From Fibrobacter sp. (GTDB taxonomy: Bacteria > Fibrobacterota > Chitinivibrionia > Chitinivibrionales > Chitinispirillaceae), in the NCBI GenBank assembly GCA_012515615.1, contig JAAYYB010000194.1:1-41952 (forward strand): DNA of 41,952 nt. The letters run 5' to 3'. A model generated the notes under the pieces. That model did not search any database. It worked only from the letters and a program-made list of their open reading frames with translations, and was not told the origin of the DNA. Each line of letters begins with the position of its first letter. Positions within the stretch are counted from its first letter, which is position 1. This document shows, piece by piece, positions 16,488 through 24,255 of this stretch. The translations under genes were made by a program, and so were the position numbers.

Positions 16488-16507
16488 CTGTCCTATATTA
16501 TAGACAG
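16488..16507. promoter_or_regulatory. Imperfect inverted repeat between divergent genes
   Basis: CTGTC and GACAG flank a 10-base AT core (CTATATTATA) in the 133-base gap between the motor leader gene (minus) and kdsD (plus). The arms are only five bases. The AT core could serve as a -10 region in either direction. An operator is possible, not shown. Confidence 0.3.
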
Positions 16508-16566
16508 ACTTCTCATAATGTATATTTCCGTTTATAGTTGCTTTAAAACCTGGTAAGGATTCCGCA

Positions 16567-17190
16567 ATGACTGATTCATTGCAGCGTGCAAGAGAAATTA
16601 TAGAAGCTGAAGCGATGGCTCTTAAAAGCATTCCCCTTGACGAAAGTTTTGAGGAAGCGGTAAGCATTCTCTTCAATTGCAAAGGTAAAATCATTACCAC
16701 AGGAATGGGGAAAGCCGGACATATTGCCCGTAAAATAGCCGGAACGATGTGCTCAACCGGAACCCCGGCCTCTTTTCTTCATCCCGGAGAAGCAGCTCAC
16801 GGAGATTTAGGTCTCCTTGCAGAAAATGACGTGATTGTTGCATTTTCAACAAGCGGAAAAACACGCGAAGTTATCGAGATGCTTGAGCTGGCTCACCATT
16901 TTGGCATCGATAAAATAATCGGCATCACATCACACCCCGATTCCACAATACGTTCTCTGTGCAATATAATCATCAATATGGGCGAAATAAATGAGCCATG
17001 CTCTCTGGGCCTGACTCCGACTTCAAGTACAACAGTCATGCTTGCTATAGGTGATGCACTTGCTTTAGTATTGATGGAAAAGAAAAATTTCACAAGACAT
17101 CAGTATGGTCTCAGACACCATGGAGGGTATCTGGGCCAGAAGGCGCGTCAGACAGTCCTCGGGAAACTCCAGAATATCCCCAGGACCTGA
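16567..17190 (+). CDS. kdsD: D-arabinose 5-phosphate isomerase, short SIS form
   Basis: The 207-residue product interconverts ribulose 5-phosphate and arabinose 5-phosphate, the first step to Kdo of lipopolysaccharide. It shows the SIS signatures GMGKAG (46-51), HPGEAAHGDLG (72-82) and STSGKT (94-99), and the closing text GLTPTSSTTVMLAIGDALA. The two CBS domains of KdsD and GutQ from Escherichia coli are absent; the short form is known from Bacteroides. An AAGGA site lies before the ATG. It is followed by nadB after 37 bases. A sugar isomerase of a related pathway is possible, but the family text points to arabinose 5-phosphate isomerase. Confidence 0.9.
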   Translation: MTDSLQRAREIIEAEAMALKSIPLDESFEEAVSILFNCKGKIITTGMGKAGHIARKIAGTMCSTGTPASFLHPGEAAHGDLGLLAENDVIVAFSTSGKTREVIEMLELAHHFGIDKIIGITSHPDSTIRSLCNIIINMGEINEPCSLGLTPTSSTTVMLAIGDALALVLMEKKNFTRHQYGLRHHGGYLGQKARQTVLGKLQNIPRT

Positions 17191-17227
17191 AGCACCTCTC
17201 TTAATTGACAGCTAAAAAAGGACACTT

Positions 17228-18850
17228 ATGGATAAAAGCTGTGATTTTCTGGTTGTTGGCAGTGGAATTGCCGGACTCTGTTATGCACTGCATGCCTCTA
17301 AATTCGGATCTGTTGTCATGATCACAAAGAAAAAAGACAGCGAGTCCAATACCAATCATGCACAAGGCGGAATCGCATGCGTGCTTGACCCCACAGACAG
17401 CTTCGAGAGCCATATAAAAGATACCCTCAATACCGGTAAAGGTCTCAGCAGTGAAGAATCTGTAAGAATCCTGATCGAAGAGGGACCGTTGCGAATTAAA
17501 GAACTCATTGACTGGGGTGTACGTTTTTCCCGCTCTGATACAAAGAAAACAAACCCCTATGGGCTTCATTTGGGAAAAGAAGGCGGCCACACTGTAAACA
17601 GAATCGTCCACGCAAATGATTTGACCGGAAGAGAAGTAGAGGAAAAGCTCCTGCTGCGGGCCAAAGAGATTCCAAATATCAGAATTCTTGAGCATCATTG
17701 TGCCATTGACCTCATTACCAACTATCATTTGTCTAAGAAAGCAAATGATGACTTGAAATGCTATGGTGCGTATGTACTTGACTCTATCTCGCGTACAATT
17801 TTTTCTGTCAGGTCCAGAATAACTTTCCTGGCCACAGGCGGTACAGGCAGAGTGTATCTGCATACTACAAATCCCGAAATAGCAACCGGTGACGGAATAG
17901 CACTGGCATACAGGGCCGGTGCAGATATCGCCAATATGGAATTCATTCAATTTCACCCTACTACACTCTTTCATGAAAAAGCAGAATCATTTCTTATATC
18001 AGAAGCACTCAGGGGACACGGAGCCATTCTTCGTAATGCTTCCGGAGAAGAATTCATGGATAAGTACCATCCCATGAAATCCCTTGCTCCCAGAGATGTC
18101 GTTGCAAGAGCAATAGACAATGAAATGAAGATATCCGGAGAGCCCTGCGTCTATCTCGATATCCGCCACGCATCAGCTGCACAGACTCGAAAACACTTTC
18201 CACATATTTATTCCACATGTAAAAAATTCGGGATTGATATCACAAAAGACCTTATTCCTGTTGTACCTGCGGCTCACTATCTCTGCGGCGGGGTAAAGGT
18301 TGATCTATGGGGTAAGACAAGCATAAAAAATCTTTACGCCAGCGGAGAGGTCTCATGCACCGGAGTACACGGTGCAAACAGGCTGGCTTCAAACTCGCTT
18401 CTTGAAGCTCTGGTTTATTCCAGACGGGCAGCCCAGGATTCCGGTATAAGTATAAAAAAGATTTCCCTCATCCCCGCATCATCAATTCCACCATGGGATG
18501 ACAGCGGAACTACTGACAATGAAGAGTGGATTCTTTTATCCCATAACCTTAAAGAGATACAGTCTGTGATGTGGGATTATGTAGGAATTGTAAGATCAGA
18601 TCTTCGCCTTCATCGGGCCATGCGAAGAATTCAGCTTCTGGAAAAAGAGATTGACAGCTTTTACAAAAGAACCAAAATTTCTCTTAAATTGCTTGAGCTC
18701 CGTAATATCGTCACAACAGCCAGGCTTATAGTCTGCTCTGCGCTCAAGAGAAAAGAAAGCAGGGGACTTCACTACACAACCGATTATCCAGAGCAGAATG
18801 ATCGTTACTGGAAAAAAGATACGATCATTACCAGAACGGCCCGTTCATGA
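17228..18850 (+). CDS. nadB: L-aspartate oxidase
   Basis: The 540-residue flavoprotein oxidises L-aspartate to iminoaspartate in de novo NAD synthesis. It shows the FAD-binding GSGIAGL (11-17), the capping motif NTNHAQGGIA (41-50), the fumarate-reductase-type text FIQFHPTTLF, and the closing FAD motif SGEVSCTGVHGANRLASNSLLEAL. The C-terminal helical domain is complete. Fumarate reductase flavoprotein is excluded by the Glu-rich N-terminal text and by the lack of partner subunits. An AAGGA site lies about seven bases before the ATG. The stop codon overlaps the next gene by four bases (ATGA), so the two are coupled. nadA and nadC are not in the window. Confidence 0.95.
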   Translation: MDKSCDFLVVGSGIAGLCYALHASKFGSVVMITKKKDSESNTNHAQGGIACVLDPTDSFESHIKDTLNTGKGLSSEESVRILIEEGPLRIKELIDWGVRFSRSDTKKTNPYGLHLGKEGGHTVNRIVHANDLTGREVEEKLLLRAKEIPNIRILEHHCAIDLITNYHLSKKANDDLKCYGAYVLDSISRTIFSVRSRITFLATGGTGRVYLHTTNPEIATGDGIALAYRAGADIANMEFIQFHPTTLFHEKAESFLISEALRGHGAILRNASGEEFMDKYHPMKSLAPRDVVARAIDNEMKISGEPCVYLDIRHASAAQTRKHFPHIYSTCKKFGIDITKDLIPVVPAAHYLCGGVKVDLWGKTSIKNLYASGEVSCTGVHGANRLASNSLLEALVYSRRAAQDSGISIKKISLIPASSIPPWDDSGTTDNEEWILLSHNLKEIQSVMWDYVGIVRSDLRLHRAMRRIQLLEKEIDSFYKRTKISLKLLELRNIVTTARLIVCSALKRKESRGLHYTTDYPEQNDRYWKKDTIITRTARS

Positions 18851-20781
18851 ATTTGTGGTTTGCTTTTTACGTTCTGATACTGGTTCTCATTCTGTATTTT
18901 TCCATCAGAACGTATCTGCGCACTTCCGCATTAACTCATGTAAAGATTGTTCTGATCGGTATTCGTGTCGCCATCATACTGCTTCTGACAGTCGCATTTT
19001 TTGAACCGGAATTACGTTTCAGGAAACTGCCCTCAGGCTCAGAACAGGTGTCTGTCCTGATAGATGCATCAATAAGCATGCAACTTTTCAATTCCGACTC
19101 TACGATAAATTCGTTTTTGCTTAATCTGCAGAATCGCAGGGTGAATGGTAAAGATTGCTTCTCATTTTACCTTTTTGGCGATTCACTTCGAAAAATTGAA
19201 AAAGTGCAGAAGGTTTCATTCTCTGATAGATCAAGCTTTTTCCCGCAATATCTGCAGCATAATAGTCTGAAAAATACCGGAGAACTTATCATCATCTCAG
19301 ATGCGAACTGGTCAAACGCTGCATTTTCACCTGAGCCCTTTTATGATAAGAACGTACGTTTTGCCCTATTGCCCCCGCCGGGGAAAAAACCATTCCTGAA
19401 AATTAAAGCCCCTGAAACTCTGATTCTGCCTGCTGATTCATCTGTGAGTGTTCCTGTTGAACTGGAAGGGGTCATTGCCGGAAACGAAAATCCATCCGTG
19501 ACTGTTTACGAAAGCGGTAAAGCTTTAATACAAAAGACAATCAAGGCTGACAGCGGTTATTTTTCAACAATTGTAAATTTAATTCTGCCCGCTGCATCAC
19601 CAGGCAAACATCTTTACAGAATTGAGGCCTTCAGCAGAATCGATTCAACACGTTCCACTGCCTGGCTTCTGCACCATGCCCTGCCTCAAACATTTACCTG
19701 GGCACAGGCGGGATCTTCACAACTGTTGGATCGCAGGTTTTACTCTCTTGCACTGAAGCGACGCGATGATTTCCGGGAATCACGAAAAAATGAGAAGTCA
19801 GACCTGGTTTTCCTTTTTAACACCAGCGAACTTGAAGGTGCATTGTCAATACTCAAACCAGACGGTATAATCGTTTTTGCCGGATGCCTTCCCTGCAGCA
19901 GCAGATCAATATCATGGCCTCCTGATGGAATCATCGGAAGGAATAAATCTGGATTTCAACTTTCATTTGGTGATATCAAAACGGAAGATTTTCCACCTCT
20001 TTCAGAAATACTTCAGTGCCCCAGATTAAAAGGAACACCTTATTTATCTCTTTTTTCCGACAGATCCGGAAAAAAAGATACTGTGCAGCTGATCTTCAGC
20101 ACAAATTTGAAAAACAAGAATGCACTGGTCATCGCTTCCCGTGACATCTGGAAATGGGATTTCTGGCCGATGTCGGTCTCCCGTCAAGAAGAAGAGTCAT
20201 TCCTTTTTTCCGATCACCTGATCTCTGTTTTAAAAGAGATGCTTTTAGCCAACCTCTCAGACCGTTTTTTCGCCTGGCCGCAATACCTTAACAACTCTGA
20301 ATCTGCCAGGTTCGCGCTCTCCTTTCCTTCCGAGATTCCGGTTTCCTCTTCGCTTAAAATATCATTTCAGTTCTCTGATCTTTCCGGCAAGCCCCTAAAA
20401 GATACAACCTTTAACATCATTAACACCGGATCCGCAAAGCAGTATGCCATTTTACAGCCACTGGAACCCGGTGCTTATCTTTTTTCATCCAGTGCTTCAT
20501 TTGAGAACAGAACATTTTCTTTCAAAGATTCCCTGTATGCTGAACCAGATAGAAGTGAGTTCATGGTAACAGGCCAGAACACTGCAGTACTGAAGGAATT
20601 CGGAAGAGAAATAGACCTCAATGACAGTTCAGCAATTGCTGAAGTATTTAGTAATCGTACAATCAATACGGAAGCCTCAGTGAACAGTTTCCGTATTACA
20701 AGATCATGGTTTCTTCTGATAGCGATCTTTTTATTACTGCTTACAGAGTGGGGTTACAGAAGATTTTCCGGATTGGATTGA
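18847..20781 (+). CDS. VWA-like membrane protein
   Basis: The 644-residue product has two N-terminal membrane segments (about 4-20 and 33-52), a VWA-type domain with the metal-site signature DASIS (73-77), a long beta-rich extracytoplasmic part, and one C-terminal membrane segment (FLLIAIFLLLLTEWGY). This architecture is seen in large membrane proteins of Bacteroidetes and relatives, annotated as VWA or class I glutamine amidotransferase-like. The middle block (DLVFLFNTSELEGALSILKP, then GIIVFAGC) looks like the amidotransferase-like domain. It shares a four-base overlap with nadB, an odd pairing with no known functional link. Its stop is four bases from the convergent response regulator's stop. 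Confidence 0.8.
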   Translation: MNLWFAFYVLILVLILYFSIRTYLRTSALTHVKIVLIGIRVAIILLLTVAFFEPELRFRKLPSGSEQVSVLIDASISMQLFNSDSTINSFLLNLQNRRVNGKDCFSFYLFGDSLRKIEKVQKVSFSDRSSFFPQYLQHNSLKNTGELIIISDANWSNAAFSPEPFYDKNVRFALLPPPGKKPFLKIKAPETLILPADSSVSVPVELEGVIAGNENPSVTVYESGKALIQKTIKADSGYFSTIVNLILPAASPGKHLYRIEAFSRIDSTRSTAWLLHHALPQTFTWAQAGSSQLLDRRFYSLALKRRDDFRESRKNEKSDLVFLFNTSELEGALSILKPDGIIVFAGCLPCSSRSISWPPDGIIGRNKSGFQLSFGDIKTEDFPPLSEILQCPRLKGTPYLSLFSDRSGKKDTVQLIFSTNLKNKNALVIASRDIWKWDFWPMSVSRQEEESFLFSDHLISVLKEMLLANLSDRFFAWPQYLNNSESARFALSFPSEIPVSSSLKISFQFSDLSGKPLKDTTFNIINTGSAKQYAILQPLEPGAYLFSSSASFENRTFSFKDSLYAEPDRSEFMVTGQNTAVLKEFGREIDLNDSSAIAEVFSNRTINTEASVNSFRITRSWFLLIAIFLLLLTEWGYRRFSGLD

Positions 20782-20784
20782 ATA

Positions 20785-22152
20785 TTACTCGTAAATGGAA
20801 ATGATGCTGTAATTCTTCATCTTCAAGTACAACGTCTTTGGATTAATTCCCAGCATTTTTGCAGCTTTGCCCCTGTGGCCGTTGACTAAACCCAGCACGT
20901 GAATGATATGCTTGCGTTCGATTTCACTGAGGCTGAAAACTTCTGACGCAGGTTCTGTAATCGATGGAGAGTGTCGAGCTGCATTTTCGACTTTTTTAAC
21001 TTTTAAAAATAAAAGATCATTGGATGTCACAGCGTTTTGAGATGTAAGGATACAGGTGCGTTCGATAATATTTTTAAGCTCACGCACATTCCCGGGCCAG
21101 TCATATGCCTTCAGGATATCCATTGCACTCTTATCTATTTCCTTGTGATTACCAAGGGAGTTCATGAAGTTGTTAACCAGCAGCGGAATATCTTCTATAC
21201 GATCCCGTAAAGGCGGGACTGTAACAGAAAGCACGTTGAGGCGGTAAAAGAGGTCTGCGCGGAATTGACCTTTTTCCACCAATACCTCAAGGGGCTGGTT
21301 TGTAGCACATAAAATTCTCACGTTAAGTGATATATCTTTTGTTCCCCCGACACGTCTGATTTCGCCAGTTTCCAGGAAACGAAGAAGCTTAGCCTGGAAA
21401 TGAACAGGTATCTCTCCCACTTCGTCCAGAAAAAGTGTACCACCGTCTGCTATTTCAGCAAGGCCCCGTTTCTGAGTTTTAGCATCGGTGAAAGCGCCTT
21501 TTTCGTACCCGAAGAGTTCGCTTTCAAGCAGTGTTTCTGAAAAAGAAGCACAGTTTATAGCTATGAACGGTTTATCTTTTTGCATGCTCTGGTCATGAAT
21601 TGAACGCGCGACAAGTTCTTTACCTGTACCACTTTCCCCCAGAACAAGAACGGTTGATTGAGACGGTGCAATTCTGGAGATCATTGACTGCAAATCCAGC
21701 ATCACGTTACTCTTGCCAATCAGCTTACCGCCATAGCCGCTCTTTTTGAGCTCATCCCGCAGGATCTTCAGGTCCAGCTGGGAACGCTGGTGCTCAATAG
21801 CGCGTTCTATCTGAATCAACAGCTCACTGAGTGAATAGGGTTTACGTACATATTCAAATGCACCAAGTTTCATGCACTCTATTGCACTCTCAAGCGTGGC
21901 ATTTCCGGTCAGGATAATGACTTCAGAGGGGATATTATCCTGTTTTATATTCCTCAGGACTTCAATTCCGTTTGTGCTTGGCATTACTATGTCCAGCAAA
22001 ACCACATGAAACAATCCTTCACGAAGCATCTGCATGGCGGAAATGCCATCTGCTGCGACTTCGACGCTGTAACCCGCTCTTGAAAGCTCGTTGCTTAACA
22101 AAAGACGCAGCGAGGACTCATCATCAACTACAAGAATCCTGCCCTTGCTCAT
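20785..22152 (-). CDS. NtrC-type sigma-54 response regulator
   Basis: The 455-residue product has a receiver domain (phosphate acceptor Asp 54 in LLDIVMP, Lys 104), an AAA+ domain with Walker A GESGTGKE (172-179), the sigma-54 contact loop GAFTDA (219-224), Walker B LFLDEVGE, and a C-terminal Fis-type helix-turn-helix (RGKAAKMLGINPKTLYLKM). It activates sigma-54 promoters after phosphorylation. The loop has Asp in place of the second Gly of GAFTGA, a common variant in this family. Its start overlaps the stop of the kinase gene by four bases (ATGA), so kinase and regulator form a pair. Confidence 0.95.
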   Translation of the reverse strand: MSKGRILVVDDESSLRLLLSNELSRAGYSVEVAADGISAMQMLREGLFHVVLLDIVMPSTNGIEVLRNIKQDNIPSEVIILTGNATLESAIECMKLGAFEYVRKPYSLSELLIQIERAIEHQRSQLDLKILRDELKKSGYGGKLIGKSNVMLDLQSMISRIAPSQSTVLVLGESGTGKELVARSIHDQSMQKDKPFIAINCASFSETLLESELFGYEKGAFTDAKTQKRGLAEIADGGTLFLDEVGEIPVHFQAKLLRFLETGEIRRVGGTKDISLNVRILCATNQPLEVLVEKGQFRADLFYRLNVLSVTVPPLRDRIEDIPLLVNNFMNSLGNHKEIDKSAMDILKAYDWPGNVRELKNIIERTCILTSQNAVTSNDLLFLKVKKVENAARHSPSITEPASEVFSLSEIERKHIIHVLGLVNGHRGKAAKMLGINPKTLYLKMKNYSIISIYE

Positions 22153-23669
22153 CGGGAATAATCCTTCTCGAATGGAATCTCAAGATTGACCTTTGTACCG
22201 TTATCATATTCACTTATTATATCAATGGATCCGTTGCAGTCCTCCATGATTTTGTGACAGATCGCCAGACCCATTCCAGCTCCTCCTCCTATATCTTTGG
22301 TTGTGAAAAAGGGATCAAATATTTTGGAGAGGACATCAGGTTTGATTCCAGGGCCATTATCTGAGATCCTAACTGAATAGAGTCTGGATGGATCGTGGGA
22401 TGCAGAAGGTGATATGCTTACATTAGATCCGGAAGGACAGAAATCGATACAGTTGGAGATTACATTTACAAACACCTGGCCCAGTTTAAGCGAATCCGCT
22501 CTGACTATCACATTGTCCGGAACTTCATTAGATATGATTATACCTGTTTTATCAGCCCTTGGCTGAACAAGCTTGAGTGCATTTTCAATACAGTTGTGCA
22601 GTATTACATTCGTTGTCTGAATTCCGCCTTCACGGGCAAACCTGGTCAGGACTTCTACAGTGTCCCTGCAGCGCAGTGCTTCAGAGTTAATTATCTGCAG
22701 ATATTGATTGAGCTCAGCTTCATCTATGGCTTCTTTCATCTTTATTCTGTCTATCAGCGCACTTGAGAATCCAAGAATTGCTGTAAGAGGATTATTGAGC
22801 TCATGAGCAACGCCTGAGGCCAGTGTGCCGATAGAGGCAAGCCTTGCTGAACGATAGAGTTGTTTTCTCGCAAGTTTCTGTTCCTCTTCGAGTCGAAGCT
22901 GTTGAGTGATGTCCTCCATCGATATTACCACAGATAAGCCGGTTTCCTCATCTCCAACATAAACTGCATTCATTTTCACCATCATTGTTGGAGAGCCTGC
23001 AATTCCGGTCAGGCAAAATTTCATCTGCTGAACCGAAGCCGATTGATCCCTGGAAATAGAACTTAAGAAATGTTCCAGAGACAGGCGGTCCTCCTTAAAA
23101 AAGTTGAAGATGCTCCTGCCAACGACATCATCTTTTTTCAGTCTGAAAGTATCACAGAAGAATCTGTTACAGTCAATAATATTGTTGTATGAATCGACTG
23201 TTATGTACATGCTGGGAAAATTCTCGTAAAGACACTTGTATCTGGATGTTGATAACAGCAACTGGTTCTGAAGCTCTCGGGTTCTTAAGAGAGATTTTAT
23301 TCTTGCCAGAAGCTCTTCACCGGAAAATGGTTTAGTGATGTAATCATCGGCGTACATCAATCCGGCTACTATATCCTTGCTTTCCGATAACGCGGTCAGT
23401 AAAATGACCGGAAGAAATTTTTTACCTGATATTGTTTTAATCTGGCTTGTTACAGTGAGACCATTGATATCGGGCATGACTATATCAAGCAGCACAAGAT
23501 CGATGGTGCCTTTTTTCACGATCTTCAATGCATCCAGGCCGCAATCACAGGTAATACAGCTGAGCCCTGCATTTAATATGAGATCTTTTAGAAATGCAGT
23601 TGTGTTCAGATTGTCATCTACGATCAGAATCGTTTTCCCGCCAGAGGTTTCATTGCTTGATAACAGCAT
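22149..23669 (-). CDS. Soluble hybrid sensor histidine kinase
   Basis: The 506-residue product runs receiver (about 12-130, Asp 62 in VLLDIVMPD, Lys 113), PAS (about 145-260, YENFPSMYITVDSYNNI), HisKA with phosphate-accepting His 289 in VAHELNNPLTAILG, and HATPase (DNGPG, FDPFFTTK, GMGLAIC). No membrane segment is visible, so it senses an intracellular signal or receives phosphate from another kinase through its leading receiver. It overlaps rdgB by 20 bases, with its ribosome site (GGAG) inside rdgB. It is the partner of the downstream NtrC-type regulator. Confidence 0.93.
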   Translation of the reverse strand: MLLSSNETSGGKTILIVDDNLNTTAFLKDLILNAGLSCITCDCGLDALKIVKKGTIDLVLLDIVMPDINGLTVTSQIKTISGKKFLPVILLTALSESKDIVAGLMYADDYITKPFSGEELLARIKSLLRTRELQNQLLLSTSRYKCLYENFPSMYITVDSYNNIIDCNRFFCDTFRLKKDDVVGRSIFNFFKEDRLSLEHFLSSISRDQSASVQQMKFCLTGIAGSPTMMVKMNAVYVGDEETGLSVVISMEDITQQLRLEEEQKLARKQLYRSARLASIGTLASGVAHELNNPLTAILGFSSALIDRIKMKEAIDEAELNQYLQIINSEALRCRDTVEVLTRFAREGGIQTTNVILHNCIENALKLVQPRADKTGIIISNEVPDNVIVRADSLKLGQVFVNVISNCIDFCPSGSNVSISPSASHDPSRLYSVRISDNGPGIKPDVLSKIFDPFFTTKDIGGGAGMGLAICHKIMEDCNGSIDIISEYDNGTKVNLEIPFEKDYSR

Positions 23670-24252
23670 GCATTTTCTCCTTCAAGTCAGCCAGAGCTTT
23701 ACCACGATGACTGATCGAATTTTTTACAGTGGTATCCAATTGAGCAAATGTACTGTTAAATCCATCTGGTATAAATAGCGGATCATACCCGAATCCGGCA
23801 CTTCCCTGAGGTGAAAGACCGATTCTGCCCCTGCATACTCCCTCTGAAGAAATGTACCTGTCTTTACCAGTAACAACAACTATTACACACTTAAAACATG
23901 CCTGCCGTCTTTCGAGTGGAACACCACTAAGCGCAGAAAGCAGCTTCTTGTTGTTAGCTTCGGTATTGCAACTTTCCCCGGCATACCTTGCGCTTTTTAC
24001 GCCCGGAGCTCCTCCCAGATAATCAACTTCAAGTCCGGAGTCATCGGCCAGAGTCCATAATCCGCAGTGATCAAAAACATATCGGGCCTTAATTAGCGCA
24101 TTTTCCAGAAACGTTGATCCATTTTCTTCTATTTCCGGAACAGAATCAAAAAGTTCACTGATCGGAACAACTTCAACGGGCTCATCTCTGAGAATTTCCC
24201 TGATTTCCGATAGCTTCCCTTTATTTCCTGTAGCTGCCGCCAGTTTTATCAT
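23650..24252 (-). CDS. rdgB: Non-canonical purine NTP pyrophosphatase
   Basis: The 200-residue product hydrolyses dITP, XTP and related faulty nucleotides to the monophosphates, keeping them out of DNA and RNA. It shows the Ham1/RdgB signature TGNKGK (8-13), the acidic TLADDSGLEVDYLGGAPGVK, the central GFGYDPLFIPDG, and the closing SHRGKAL. The length fits the family. It starts three bases after the leuS stop and overlaps the kinase gene, so it is in the leuS transcript. Confidence 0.96.
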   Translation of the reverse strand: MIKLAAATGNKGKLSEIREILRDEPVEVVPISELFDSVPEIEENGSTFLENALIKARYVFDHCGLWTLADDSGLEVDYLGGAPGVKSARYAGESCNTEANNKKLLSALSGVPLERRQACFKCVIVVVTGKDRYISSEGVCRGRIGLSPQGSAGFGYDPLFIPDGFNSTFAQLDTTVKNSISHRGKALADLKEKMHAVIKQ

Positions 24253-24255
24253 AGA

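Noticed and set aside
16434-16700. N-terminal extension of the small exported protein to 16700
   Set aside because: It runs through the divergent kdsD gene, and the signal peptide begins right at the GTG at 16433.
17201-17974. 257-codon minus-strand frame opposite nadB
   Set aside because: Cys/His/Ile-rich shadow of a clear flavoprotein gene; no ribosome site or domain.
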